In this document: positions 12,056 through 23,425 of the stretch, one piece after another
Layout of the letters: the number at the start of each line of letters is the position of its first letter
Numbering within the stretch: the stretch's first letter is position 1
Assembly: GCA_902806595.1 (NCBI GenBank)
Contig: CADCXC010000003.1
Coordinates: 2,480,001 to 2,544,000, forward strand
Length of the DNA: 64,000 bases
From: Pyrenopolyporus hunteri
Taxonomy: Eukaryota; Ascomycota; Sordariomycetes; Xylariales; Hypoxylaceae
Reading direction: 5' to 3'
Program-made: the position numbers and the translations under genes
The notes under the pieces: model-generated
What the model was told of the DNA's origin: nothing
Databases searched by the model: none
The model's input: only the letters and a program-made list of their open reading frames with translations

Positions 12056-13754
12056 GATACTTAGGGTTCACTGAAAGCGAGAGCATAGTTACTCATGCAT
12101 GCATACATACCTAGGTAGGTATCTCTCAAGATTTATTTCGAAATAGACTTTTCAGGGACTCCTTGGCGGAGCCAAGCTTCCGAGTCGACAGGTACCCGGG
12201 ACGAAATCATCAGCGGCCTCATCCACTCACGAAGATAGCGGGTATAATAGAATTCTCCACAATGCGGTATAGCTATACCATATAGGCTTGGATCGACGTG
12301 TCCCCCTGTCGCACAGGCAGATCCCCACAGCTGAAAAACCAGTTCCGCACGTTTACGTACAAGATATGCAGAAATACCACGTGTTTAGATCGAAATAAAT
12401 GAAGAGATTGATGGAGTTAGCTTTTATGGGTAATGATAACTGATGTTGCCGAGGATAGAAACCTGGGTTGCCGCCCCCTATCGTTGGGAAAAATACGGCT
12501 TTAAGCCAGCTGCCGGTGTCTCAAGTACCCCACCCACTTAGGCAAGCCACAGTTCGGAGTAAGTTTAGAAGTAATACAACCCGGAAGTCTACTATGCGAC
12601 TTTACATAGTTCTCTTCAATGAAACGCGGTGATTTTAAAGAAATTAAGAATGGCCTTCTAAAGTATTTAAAGAAGTTAAATTCAGAGTTTAGTTATGATT
12701 TTTTTTTTTTTACTTAATGAAAGCCCTTGACTATGTTATGCGAGTGGTTAAAGAAAAGCAAGCAATGTACAATACATAGGTGTCTAACCACGGAGTTGGC
12801 GATTTCCTATCCAACACCAAAGACACCTAAAACAACTAGGTAGCTAGGCACTCCCTAGGTACAATACCTCCGTCCACATAGGCATCTGAGTAGGTACCTA
12901 CGCGCCCTTCAACGACAGCATAGGAGGTACCTACCTAACTTACATAAGGTAGGTACCAGGTATGCTATTCGATTGAGGCGTTATCAATCCGGCTTCAAAC
13001 AACTAAAGAGCAAGCGCCCTAATGTTAATTTCTATGGGTGTTCGCATGTTAGGCATTTATTCTCAGGTGGAAAGTCTATATGATATAACGTATTTGAAAT
13101 AGACTCGCTAAGATGCTTAGAACTCTCTCTTCTCATATTTTCCTTAGTTCCACCAGGTTATTACCTTATGTATTGAATGAAAGTCGTGTACCGGCTTTAT
13201 TATTTACCTGCCTAGCTACCTGTTCGAATACCCAGTTAACTTCTTGTACAGGTGAATCCTCTCTAACTCATAAGAACGCATGAGGTTTTATATTGTCGTC
13301 CCATGTGAGTTGGTTACAACAGTCATGCGCCTTGCCCGGGGGTTCCTGATGTTGTATTGCCGCCACCAGAACCAGGGTAAATACCGATAACCTCCATGCT
13401 GAAGCTGAACCCCGTGAGCCAATTGCAGCTGGCGTCTGAAACACACTGCGGGGTTCGAAATCCAACTCGTCGAAGTTTATCTCTCAGGAACGGAGCAAAA
13501 GAAGCAAAAAGGCAGGCAGTATCCTAAGACATCCAACCAGGTGGGGATCCGGTCATCCCTTTCGACTTAAAGACGTAGGCTTTAAAGATGAATCAGATAC
13601 GTGACTACGGCGCTACAACCCTCTTTCGCATGTCTGGACGTCGTTCGCAACATGAGTCAAGTATATATTGGGAGCCGTCCTTTAAAGGGCGGGCCTTCAT
13701 CCCATCCATTCTTCGAGCTTGAGAAGTAAGTTGAACTTATCGCTTCGGCCCGCC
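12056..13754. other. Intergenic spacer rich in TAGGTACC motifs
   Basis: No gene seen. The notable content is a dense patch of TAGGTA/TACCTA motifs at about 12835-12965, a T11-12 run near 12700, and an AT-rich block. Confidence 0.6.
12835..12965. repeat. Patch of TAGGTACCTA-type palindromic motifs
   Basis: Within about 130 bp the tetramer pair TAGG/CCTA and the 10-bp palindrome TAGGTACCTA recur at least six times in varied spacing. The same motif recurs in most spacers of the window. Confidence 0.75.
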
Positions 13755-15075
13755 ATGCTCTCCTCTGTGATGGTTGCGTTGACGTTCATCGCGTCAGTGG
13801 TAGAAGCGAAACCCCTAGCTAAGACATTTGTCAACAGCACAAACACTTTAGCGCCTCTCACTTTCAAGGCCGACGGCACATTTCAGATATCAATCTTCGA
13901 AGACCTACATTTCGGAGAAAGTATTATAACCCCCTTCTAGATATCCGAAGGAAGTAGTAAACGCTGACGGGTTCAAATTAGATGCGTGGGATCAATGGGG
14001 TCCCCAACAAGACATCAATTCGGTCAAGGTTATCAATCAAATTCTCGAAGTTGAATCGCCAGGGCTTGTTGTCCTGAACGGCGACTTAATCACTGGTGAA
14101 AACACATTTTTGGAGAATAGTACTTCCTACGTCGACCAGATCGTCGGTCCTCTTTTAGATCGGGGCCTTACCTGGGCCTCAACCTACGGCAATCATGACT
14201 ATGATTTTAACATCTCTGGCAGTGCCATCCTTGCTCGTGAGCGACAGCTAGGCAATAGCCGTACAGGACAGATGGTATCGGGTGAAGAAGCCGGCACATC
14301 GAATTACTACCTCCCAGTGTACGATAGTAACTGCAGCGTAGAAAGTTGCGCTCCGGAATTGCTACTCTGGTTCTTTGACAGCAGGGGGGGATTCCGCTAT
14401 CAACAGAGAGACGCATCTGGAAACCGAGTCGGCCAGCCAGACTGGGTCGACTTCGGTGTCGTGGACTGGTTCCTGCGCACGAACAACGAGCTCGTAAGCA
14501 AATATAGCAAGACCATTCCTTCGCTGGCATTCGTCCATATCCCGACCTATGCATCGTATGCACTACAAAGGGCGGGCGTCGATCCTCACGCAGAGCCAGG
14601 GGTAAATGACGATGTTCCGCTGGCGCCTCAAGCCCAGGGGTGGTGCTCCGATGGTCGAAACGACGGTACTTGCGATTATGGGGGGCAAGATGTACCATTT
14701 ATGCAGGCTATCTCAACCATCCCCGGATTAATGGCTGTCTTCTCAGGACACGATCACGGCGACACTTGGTGTTATAAGTGGGATAAACAGCTCCCCGGCA
14801 TGACTGTTGCGCCTCGGAATGGCGTTAATTTATGCTTCGGTCAGCATTCAGGGTATGGCGGTTATGGCAATTGGGAGCGCGGGGCCCGTCAGATCCTTGT
14901 AACGAAGTCAAAACTGGAGAATTTCGAGGCCGATACTTGGATTCGTCTTGAATCTGGAAATATCGTGGGGAGCATATCGTTAAATTCGACATATGGGAAG
15001 GATCTCTACCCAGCGACTAATAACACCAAGACCTACTGTCCTACCTGTGACTATAGCTTAGTACAGCACGGGTAA
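13755..15075 (+). CDS. Secreted calcineurin-like metallophosphoesterase
   Basis: Exons 13755..13920 and 13982..15075; the 61-nt intron has donor GTATTA, a GCTGAC branch-like site and acceptor TTAG, and joins FGEN to AWDQWGPQQD. The product is 419 aa. An 18-residue signal peptide ends at VVEA. All metal-site motifs are present: DLH (50-52), NGDLITG (D90), YGNHDYD (N126-H127-D128), VHIP (H241) and SGHDHGD (311-314). Several N-x-S/T sequons and paired cysteines fit an extracellular enzyme. Relatives are fungal purple-acid-phosphatase-like phosphoesterases that release phosphate outside the cell. The substrate is unknown. Without the intron the frame looks broken at 13938; the splice removes that problem. 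Confidence 0.88.
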
Positions 15076-15518
15076 AAGTTATATGTGTGGGCTTATTATC
15101 TTACCGCAATTATATAACGATATAATGAAGTTAATTATTATAAGCATTCCAGGGAAAGTTTGTGAGTCACGCCGAGCATACCCATAAGCAGTTCCTCGAA
15201 CGAAACCCAATAGATTATTCCCTTGAGCATAATAATTGAGGTTTGTTGATTGGAGGTAACGCACGATAACTATATTAGGAATAGCTTTCGGGAACTAAGA
15301 TCGAATCATCGGATGCCCGGACGGTATATGAACAGACATATACGGCTTTCTTCGGTATATATTACACCGTCCCTCTATAAGAGTTTCTCCTACAACACCT
15401 CTGCCTTTACCTCACGGTTATCGCATCGCATATACTCGTATTCTCGGGATAATTACTGAAGGGCTAATCAGACACGATTAAATACCCCCAGTGCGACTAT
15501 TAGAATAAATCGTCCATC
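15076..15518. other. Intergenic spacer
   Basis: Short spacer holding the 3' end of the phosphoesterase gene and the promoter of the dehydrogenase gene. Nothing else seen. Confidence 0.6.
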
Positions 15519-16307
15519 ATGGATAAGTACGCCACCTACCCGAGCCTGAGAGGAAAGACCGTCTTGATCACTGGTGGAGCTGAGGGTATCGGGGCGGCAT
15601 CAGTCGAGCTCTTCTGTCGACAGGGTTCCAACGTCATCTTCCTCGATTACTCGGAGTCCTCAGCGAATAAATTACTTGACAAGATCAAGCAAATCCCCGG
15701 CGCCACTCAGCCCACGTTCATGCACTGCGATGTGACCGACTTGGCTCGGCTCAAGGAATGTGCGGAGAAAGCGCTCGCCGATCACGGCACGGTTGACGTC
15801 CTCCTCAACAACGCCGCCCGCGCCGGCGCCCAAACGCGGGTGCCAACTACCAAGGTGACGCCCGAGTCCTTCGACCAAGACATCAATGTGAACTTGCGTC
15901 ACCAATTCTTCCTGACGCAGGCCGTAGTGCCCGCGATGCAGAAGAAAGGCTCAGGCAGTATTATTAACATGGGGTCCATCACTTGGCGAATTCCCGCCAC
16001 AGGGCTCCCGATCTACACGATGGCCAAAGCAGCAGTGTTAGGCATGACGAGGACGCACAGCAAGGAGTTCGGCCAGTACGGCATTAGGGTAAATAGTGTG
16101 GTTCCCGGCGCGATCGCGACGCAGAGGCAAATCGACGAGGTACTCACGGATGAGTACCGTGCCGAAGTGTTTGCAGCACAAAGCCTAAAGAGAGACCTCA
16201 TGCCAGACGAGGTGGCGAGATTAATCCTCTTCCTTGCCGCGGATGACTCGAGTGCTATCACTGGGAGTAGCTATGTGATTGATGGCGGGTGGGTTAGTGA
16301 CGTTTAG
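15519..16307 (+). CDS. Short-chain dehydrogenase/reductase (classical SDR)
   Basis: An intronless 262-aa frame of the standard length for classical SDRs. The coenzyme motif TGGAEGIG is at 18-25, CDVTD at 70-74 and NNAA at 97-100. The catalytic tetrad fits N125, S153, Y166 and K170 (YTMAK). The adenine-site region FLDYS, with an acidic residue after the second strand, suggests a preference for NAD(H) over NADP(H). The C-terminal GSSYVIDGGWVSDV is typical of 3-oxoacyl-ACP-reductase-like enzymes. The substrate cannot be assigned. The gene is visibly more GC-rich than its flanks and, unlike most neighbours, has no intron. Confidence 0.92.
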   Translation: MDKYATYPSLRGKTVLITGGAEGIGAASVELFCRQGSNVIFLDYSESSANKLLDKIKQIPGATQPTFMHCDVTDLARLKECAEKALADHGTVDVLLNNAARAGAQTRVPTTKVTPESFDQDINVNLRHQFFLTQAVVPAMQKKGSGSIINMGSITWRIPATGLPIYTMAKAAVLGMTRTHSKEFGQYGIRVNSVVPGAIATQRQIDEVLTDEYRAEVFAAQSLKRDLMPDEVARLILFLAADDSSAITGSSYVIDGGWVSDV

Positions 16308-17788
16308 CAGAGATATACTATTCGTAGGTGTTTTTAATTGTAATTGTACACGACAAGACCGAATTGACTTCGGCAGAGATTTCATGATCAACCCTCAATC
16401 CTTTTTCTGTAAGCCTACCTACTTATCCTGTCCATCCACCTATAACTCAGCCGACAATGACTTGATACCGCCCATATTTCTCGGGCTTTGCTATCACGCC
16501 AAAGGGGCATTCTTATTGATTGGTATTCTACGGCCACGACGATACCTGGCGTGTGCTTTGAACGGTCCGTAGATAAGACCAATTGTCGCATCGTTCATAT
16601 TTTCTTTAATGTAGGTACCTATAATACCGTAGGCTGGACTTTACGCATTTGGGCCAGGGTAGGATGCTCTGTTCGTGTTCAACCGTTATAATTGCCAGCT
16701 ATTTGGGTACCTACCTACCTAATACCACCTAATTCCAGCGCATGCCCCACTACCACGGTACCTATAATTACAGTGGTTAACTAAACTGAGTCTTGGAAGC
16801 AGCTCATAACAGCATGGTACTCTTAAGTTGTTACTACGAATAAATGCCTTCCGACTCTGGTGAAAGTTCTGTCAACAAGTATCACCATTGGGGATTTCCG
16901 CCAGATGGCGGACGTTTTAAGTCACCTTCCAGAGCCAGAAGCCAACCTCATTGACTGGGAATTGGCTGGTAATTAAAACGGCTTACAGCGGGCTGAATGC
17001 GCCGGGACATAGCAGGTAGGTACAGGTACCCACTAAATTACAGAAGATCTTTTGCTGCCTAGGTCGGTACCTAGATAGGTACCTAGGTAGGTAGGTATGT
17101 ACCTTAGTCAGTACCTACGCAGGTAGGTAGGTAAATAATTCGCAGTAGATGTTGCACGTTTTCCGTTAAGATATGCTAGTATGATAGAATATGTGATAGC
17201 ATCATTAATATAACTCCATAGGCTTTTTATAGTTGCCTCCCATTATAAAAATAGAAGAAATCCCCTTAAGAATAAGTCCTAGATCCTTGTTAAGAGCCTA
17301 GGTGGAAATCGTCTAGACCTAGCCCCTAAAAATCAAGTATTAGTAGATACCTAGGTATCTATTAAAAGTCACGCCTCATATGTTATAGAAGAGAAATGGG
17401 CGATAAGAACCTCCTGATCGATGAAGCACGCATCATTCACTCAGATATTCAAAACACATAAATATATAGGTAGTTAGGATTCCAAGCTATTTTCTACTAG
17501 CTTCTGCAACAGTACGAGAAAGTCTATTTAACTTGAAAAGTAAGTCATCGTCCTTGTACATGACAACTAAACCCTCATCTGGAAGACTACGTTTAAATCT
17601 ATCGCCAACGATAGATGTGAAAAGTTCTTAATTACCAATATTCTGAGAGCTTTATATTTCGGCATCTAATACGATTTAAACAATTCGCTATTTATATGGC
17701 TAACTCAAATTTCCCTCCCCACCCCACGTTGGATAGTTTACTGCTGGCTACCTAATGATATGAGTCCCCAGGTCCCTCCCCCATTACT
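16308..17788. other. Intergenic spacer with TAGGTACC motif array
   Basis: No supported gene between the SDR and the compact SET gene. It is AT-rich from about 17150 on, with the motif array listed separately. Confidence 0.6.
17010..17130. repeat. Dense TAGGTACC motif array
   Basis: About 120 bp of almost continuous CAGGTAGG, GGTACCTA and TAGGTAGG words, including the perfect 10-bp palindrome TAGGTACCTA. This is the densest copy in the window. Confidence 0.8.
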
Positions 17789-18442
17789 TTAGAGCTCGGT
17801 GCTACATAATTTACAATTACATACAAAACCCCAGTTCTTAAGAAGATTTTGCCTCTCTCTCCAGGTCAATGGTTGTTCGAGGATTTGGGTAGCATAGCAA
17901 ACGAAAAGCTGTTCGCCTGGCTGGATGTCGGCCGTCGTATACACCTGCATTAGCATAGTACCAGCCTTGTAGGTCCATCCGCAGTTTGGGCGGCAAGAGT
18001 GATTAGCCTTGCTGAAAATTGGATATGCTCCGTTGGTATCGTTGGGCGACGCCGCGCAATTGGTCCAGAAAGCGGCGTACGCCTTGATGCTTTTTAGTAT
18101 AACTACCTTTGGAGATGCGTTGAGTTCACGGCCGCCATCCCTTCTCCACTTACTATACCACCTATCAACTGATGCAAAGAGGTACCGAAAACTCTCGAGT
18201 CGTTGGGCGTCATGATAGAGTTCATCGTACCGTAAAGCGGCGTCACTAGGTAGACTCCAGTATTTGTCGCAGAAATTGTGGATATCGCGTTCGGGTGTTG
18301 AATGATGTGGAATTGTTACGAGCGGCTCTTCAGTGAAAAGGATGGTCCCCTTTGGAATAAAGTAGTTAGCAGCAAAGAGGCCCTCTCCCATTCCTTCGGT
18401 GGAACGGACGCGAACCCATTTGAAGATATCTTGAGAAGCCAT
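17789..18442 (-). CDS. Compact SET-domain protein (SMYD-like core only)
   Basis: A single-exon 217-aa protein. The N-terminal SET strand is VRSTEGMGEGLFAANYFIPKG (about 12-32). FSKANHSCRPNCGW (143-156) holds the SAM/substrate NHSC motif. PGEQLFVCYA follows, and the post-SET zinc cysteines are WGFVCNCKLC (204-213). It stops four residues after the last cysteine, so it has no C-terminal helical (TPR-like) domain and no obvious MYND finger. It is about half the length of usual SMYD relatives. The conserved motifs are intact, so it is more likely a minimal methyltransferase than a broken one, but a missing C-terminal domain through gene loss cannot be excluded. Confidence 0.82.
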   Translation of the reverse strand: MASQDIFKWVRVRSTEGMGEGLFAANYFIPKGTILFTEEPLVTIPHHSTPERDIHNFCDKYWSLPSDAALRYDELYHDAQRLESFRYLFASVDRWYSKWRRDGGRELNASPKVVILKSIKAYAAFWTNCAASPNDTNGAYPIFSKANHSCRPNCGWTYKAGTMLMQVYTTADIQPGEQLFVCYATQILEQPLTWRERQNLLKNWGFVCNCKLCSTEL

Positions 18443-21400
18443 GCCTATGTATTTTGGGGTACTCTATGGTTCCTTGGATTGGTTGCGTTGCCTAAGCCTA
18501 CCTATGGTAAGATCACTGGAGAAATGTTGAACAACTTGGTAGTAAAAGCTAGAGGGCCTACACCAGTAGAACCCAGGTAGTTTATATAGGGGATCTAGAG
18601 AAATCGATGTTCATTATTAAATTGTTTGTTAAGAGATTTTTCCTATTGAACAAGTTAACTGTCTCGTACTGAATAAGTCTATATTGTACAATACAAAGAC
18701 ATTGTTTTAAGTAGAATAGCATAGTCAATGCTGAAGGTAGGTACCAAATAGTTGACATAACCCTGTCACAGCTACCTGTAGAACTCTGCCTAAGTACTAG
18801 CATTGGCTACACATATTAGAGTCTTTTAGGAGTCGCATATTAATAAAAGAAACAACCGGCGATTAAATACCAAGCCAATGGAAATGTGAACGTAGAGTAT
18901 ATAAATCAATTGAATTTTAAGGATTATAATCTTATTATCATACTTAAATTCCCCTTGCTTCCCATGAGTTTCTATGATACGGTGGTGCAAAATAACACCA
19001 TGTAGGTAGGTAGATATGGACGGAAGATCGTAAGGAGGGGACGAGTAACAATCACTAAATTTTTAGTTCCCAACTCTTACACGTATAGCTCGTCGCTCGT
19101 CGCTCGAACCGCCTACCTAACCCGCGGTATGGAGTAAGCAACTGATTATACGTGTTATAGATGCCTATACCTACCTAGGTATGCAGAGGTATTTATTTAC
19201 AACCACACAGCAGTAAGAATTGATAGATTAGAGAGTGGTACATTTTCATGGCAACCATGCATACAGCTACCCCTAGGTACCTAACCATCGACCCCTTACT
19301 TCTTACCTTGTCTTTCACCTCCCCTTTGATGTTACCCGCGCAGTAATCCAACCAAAAGCCAGGCAGGTAATCAAATACACATTTTCGAACTCTGTATAGA
19401 AGACATTTTAAAGGTATCGCCATACTGCATTATTAACTACCTACGTAGGTAGTTAGCATGTGGTCTTGCTAGGTGCCATGCTAGGTCGCTTTTAGGTTGT
19501 TTTAATAGGTAATGAGCGATATAGGGTTAGTGGACTATAGCACTATAATTTAGTGGGCACTCACTACGATTTACGGCGTTTACCCCGCCATCGGTGGCTT
19601 TGATTAGGTGCCCAGGTAGGCACCTATTTAATAAATAGTGTACATCTCGTACCAGAAAGCGCCGCCGCGTCTCCAAAAGATTATACTTAAGTCCTGCATT
19701 AATCGTCGCTGAGCGAAGATGGAACCATGCCGCCTTTTACCATTCTCGCGATAAGCTACGCAGATCAGTAATGATTACCGGGTATGCCTAATAGAAGAGG
19801 ATTATTATAGAAAAGTTGAAACCGGGCGATCGTTAATGCTATGATACCAGTCGAAGACAGGATCCTTATCGCCTGAGTTGTTTACCTGCATGAAGAGGAG
19901 TTAGCAAATGCTTCACCCTGGATTACCACATGTGGTTACCCTAAGTACCTGGATATACCCATTAACGGACATATTTCTTTTCGATGGAAGCCCGGCTGTT
20001 GCTCATCTACGGCCGGGAACGCCATTATATGTAGTAGAACCTGGAAAATGTATGAGCGTAGCTCTTGGCGTTGTCTCGATCTCAAGACTTGGCACCCCCT
20101 CCACGATGGATAGTCGGCTTACCTATAGGTGCGCTGGTAATAGTACCTAAGCAACAACCTAGCTGGATACAGAGGCTTGATGTTCCGACTTGCGGTGTTC
20201 CAGCCTCAAAATCCTCAGCAGCAAGCCTAGGCACGGCACTAGAAGGGCTAGACTTCTGCTCTACGAGGTCACTAGCCAATTAGGAGGCTCATCCTCAAAC
20301 TGTCCGCCTGGAGCACAGTGCTATGATGCCCCAGGTATTCCTGCAGGGGCTCGATATTAGGAACAATGCCAAGCGAAACCGGAGAAGATTATGAAACTTA
20401 ACCATCCAACGTTGTCTCTCCCGTCGATGTCCGAAAATCCCATCAGCTTGCCATATCCGTTCTTTGAGCCTCAGAGCACGTGTGTTCAGCTTGGTCAAGA
20501 CCTGAAGATCACCGACAGCATTCGATGCATTGCATTCGTTTCGAAGCAAACTTTCACCCAAGTTTGAGTACCTAACTTACCACGGGCATGCACTTCCGGA
20601 CCGGTTAGACTAGTAAGCCCTACCTGCCTACCATGTATCCATACGGCCTGTACGAAGTATCAAGCTATCCGCTCTGGGCTATCCGGAAATGAGTCGGCAT
20701 CTAGGTATAACAGAGACAGAAGGCAGACGGCTGGGAGAGGCTTAAAGGTAATGGGAAAAGACACATAGAAGAAATCATGGTTTGAAATATACCCCCTCAA
20801 CCAGTCCGGATAAGCTTATATCTTGAGACCTTACCCAGGTGCGAGCCACTTTTTATCTCGCCTTGAGCCCTGCGGTATCCATACTCGATCCTGCACGAGC
20901 TCGGACAGCTAGACATCCGAAGTCAACTTCAGATGACAAGGGGCCGTTCGGCACGACCTTTGCCATCTTTTACATACATGAGCCTCGGACGTCGCCAAGA
21001 CTTCGGAGGTGACCCCTGTTAGTAAGGGCCAAACGTCAGGCTCGCATATTAGATCTTCCCTTGGATATAGCTTCTCTTTGGACCTAAGCCCAGGTTATAC
21101 CATAGATGTCACCTCGTCTAGCCCCTAGATGTAGGAGGCACCCCTGGATAACATCATTCTTAGCCGATTATTTTCTGGAGGCCCGTTGCTCTGGACGAGG
21201 ATGATTGTGCTGGGGTATAAGTCTTGGTATTCTACATCTCCCACCACTTCCCATGAAGATCAGGGACGATGCTTTTCCATTCTCTCTCTCTCTCCTTGAC
21301 CTAGATTTCTCTTTCGCCAGCTTCACTTCAATTTGCGGTCGATCCGTTCCTTTTTTGCTCTATGCCTTGTCTATCTTGACTATTCATTCGTTTCGTTTTG

Positions 21401-21530
21401 ACGGCTGGGCCAGTTTAATTCTATAGTGTTTAGAGCTTTGATACCTCTGGTAATCTCCTTTTCCTAATCTTATCAGTCACGGCCAAACCGCACGCCCCAG
21501 CCTAGTCTACCTTTCTTCATTTACGAAGGC
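18443..21530. other. 3-kb gene-poor spacer
   Basis: Contains scattered TAGGTACC motifs (about 18735, 18990, 19170, 19265, 19440 and 19610). Several short open frames around 19.9-20.6 kb have no signal, domain or splice support. The last 300 bp, with a CT-rich tract at about 21280-21300, is probably the promoter and leader of the repeat-protein gene. Confidence 0.5.
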
Positions 21531-23425
21531 ATGCAACTCTCTAAGAGCTATGTGCCGGTACTCCTGGCTCTCGCTTCCGTAGCGGCTGCTACTCAAGACG
21601 CGCCGCCGGCCGAGGTTATTACAGAGACTATTCACGAGACAGTCCACGAGACGGTTCATGTAGTAAGTATCCTCAATAACGATTTCCCAAGCTTAATTAT
21701 ATTGCCAGGATAGACTATGGTCTTTCTGGAGTTCCTAGCGTTAAAGCATTAGCTCGCGCGACAGTCGATATTATAATAGGATGCTAACACCCAATCTATC
21801 AGACCTTACCGCCGGAAACAATAAAAGAAACGATACACATGACTCTGCCACCGGAAACAGTGAAGGAAACTGTTCATGTCACTCTACCACCAGAGACAGT
21901 AAAGGAGACCGTCCATATCACTCTGCCACCAGAAACGGTAAAAGAAACGATTCATGTCACTCAACCACCCGAGACGGCAAAGGAGACAGTACACGTTACC
22001 CTGCCGCCACAGACAGTCAAGGAGACAGTGAAGGAGACATTACACGTAACGCTACCCCCGGAAACAATACACGTCCCGGTGACGGAGGTTGTCCATGTAA
22101 CGAAGACAGAGGTTATGAAGGAATCGATTACGCTTCCTCCCCAAACGGTGAAGGAAACTGTCCACGTCACTGTCCCTGTCACAAAGGTTGAAGAAAAGCT
22201 CCTCACGAAGACCGAGGTGAAGACAGAACTCAAGCACGAGATTAAGACTGAGATCCAAACCGCAACTCAGACTAAGCTCGAAACCAAGGTTGAGACCGTA
22301 CACATCACGCTCCCGCCCCAGACAGTCAAGGAAACTCTACCTCCTCAGACCGTGAAGGAGACAGTGCATATTAGCGTTCCCGTCACGAAGGTGGAGACCG
22401 TGAAGGAGACCGTACATGTCAGCATTCCGGTGACCAAGGTGGAAACTGTGAAGGAAACGGTGCACGTCAGTGTTCCTGTAACGCAGGTACAAACCGTCAA
22501 GGAGACGGTCCACGTCAGTATCCCAGTGACGAAGGTAGAGACGAAGAAGGAGACTATAGCCGTGAGCGTACCTGTGACGAAAGTGGAAACCCTCGAGGAA
22601 ACCGTGCAAGTCAGCGTACCGGTGACCAAGGTGGAAACGGAAACCGCCAAGGAGACGGTACATGTGAGCGTGCCAGTAACGGTTAAGGAATCGGTTGCCG
22701 TTAGTGTCCCGGTTACTGTGAAGGAGAGCGTTGCCGTTACCGTTCCCGTCACCGAGATCAAGCAGGAAACCGTAGCGGTCACGAAGACCGAAGTATCCCA
22801 TCAGCTCGAAACCGTCGCACTTACGAAGACTGAGATATTAAGCCACCTGCAGACGCAAGTGCTCACCGAAACAGTTCATGTGTCTCTACCGCCGCAGACG
22901 GTCAAGGAGACCGTTCACGTTACTCAAGCCGTTACCGAAACCGTCCATGTAACTCTTTCGGCATACACTCAGACGGTGCACGAGACCGTCCATGTCACTT
23001 TACCACCTCACGTCATGACGATCACCGAAATGGTACACGTTACCATCACAGAGCCGGCCCAGAGTTGCGAAACCGAAGTAACCGTGCCCATGGTTCACGA
23101 AACCACCACCTCCATGATACATGAGACTATCGTAGCCCCTCCTATGGTGCACGAAACGACTACGTCCATGGTACACGCAACAACCGCCTCTATGGTCCAC
23201 GAGACCATTGTGGCACCCCCCATGGTCCACGAGACTTCGGTCGCGATGGTGCACTCTAATGGTACGGCGGCTGCTCCGCCCATGGCCCACGAGACCACCG
23301 TAGTTTCGCACGTCACCAGCAGCGCTGCGCCGATGGGTACAGGTGCGCATGCGATCCCACCGCTAGCATCATCCATAACGCTGGGATACATGGCCCCTCA
23401 GCGTATCCGTAGATGGCGGGCATGA
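21531..23425 (+). CDS. Secreted Thr/Val/Glu tandem-repeat protein
   Basis: Exons 21531..21662 and 21803..23425; 140-nt intron with donor GTAAGT and acceptor TCAG, phase 0, lying inside the repeat array. The product is 584 aa. Residues 1-20 are a signal peptide ending in ASVAAA. From about residue 28 to 500 nearly everything is repeats. They begin as 13-residue units (ETVHVTLPPETVK), then 16-residue units (VPVTKVETVKETVHVS, about 235-330), then looser MVHET/APP units. It is almost free of Cys and aromatic residues. No catalytic domain, GPI signal or membrane segment is visible. The alternating polar/Val pattern suggests extended beta structure, as in cell-wall or adhesin-like surface proteins. 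The function is not known to me. Confidence 0.8.
21803..22950 (+). repeat. Coding tandem repeats of 39 and 48 bp
   Basis: The DNA coding for the repeat protein consists of degenerate 39-bp units (about 21803-22060) followed by 48-bp units (about 22370-22640) and mixed units. Third-base differences between units show that the amino-acid pattern is better conserved than the DNA. Confidence 0.75.

Noticed and set aside
13921..13981. Apparent frameshift in the secreted phosphoesterase (stop at 13938, frame change)
   Set aside because: A 61-nt GT-AG intron with a GCTGAC branch-like motif removes the stop and joins FGEN to AWDQWGP, which restores the expected protein.
6168..18442. A secondary-metabolite gene cluster (NmrA-like, P450, SDR, SET, phosphoesterase)
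   Set aside because: There is no backbone enzyme (polyketide synthase, NRPS, terpene synthase), no transporter or cluster regulator, and the spacing is wide; co-location looks incidental.
22337..22801. Long minus frames inside the repeat-protein gene
   Set aside because: They are low-complexity shadows of the tandem repeats on the plus strand; the plus strand has the signal peptide and splice sites.
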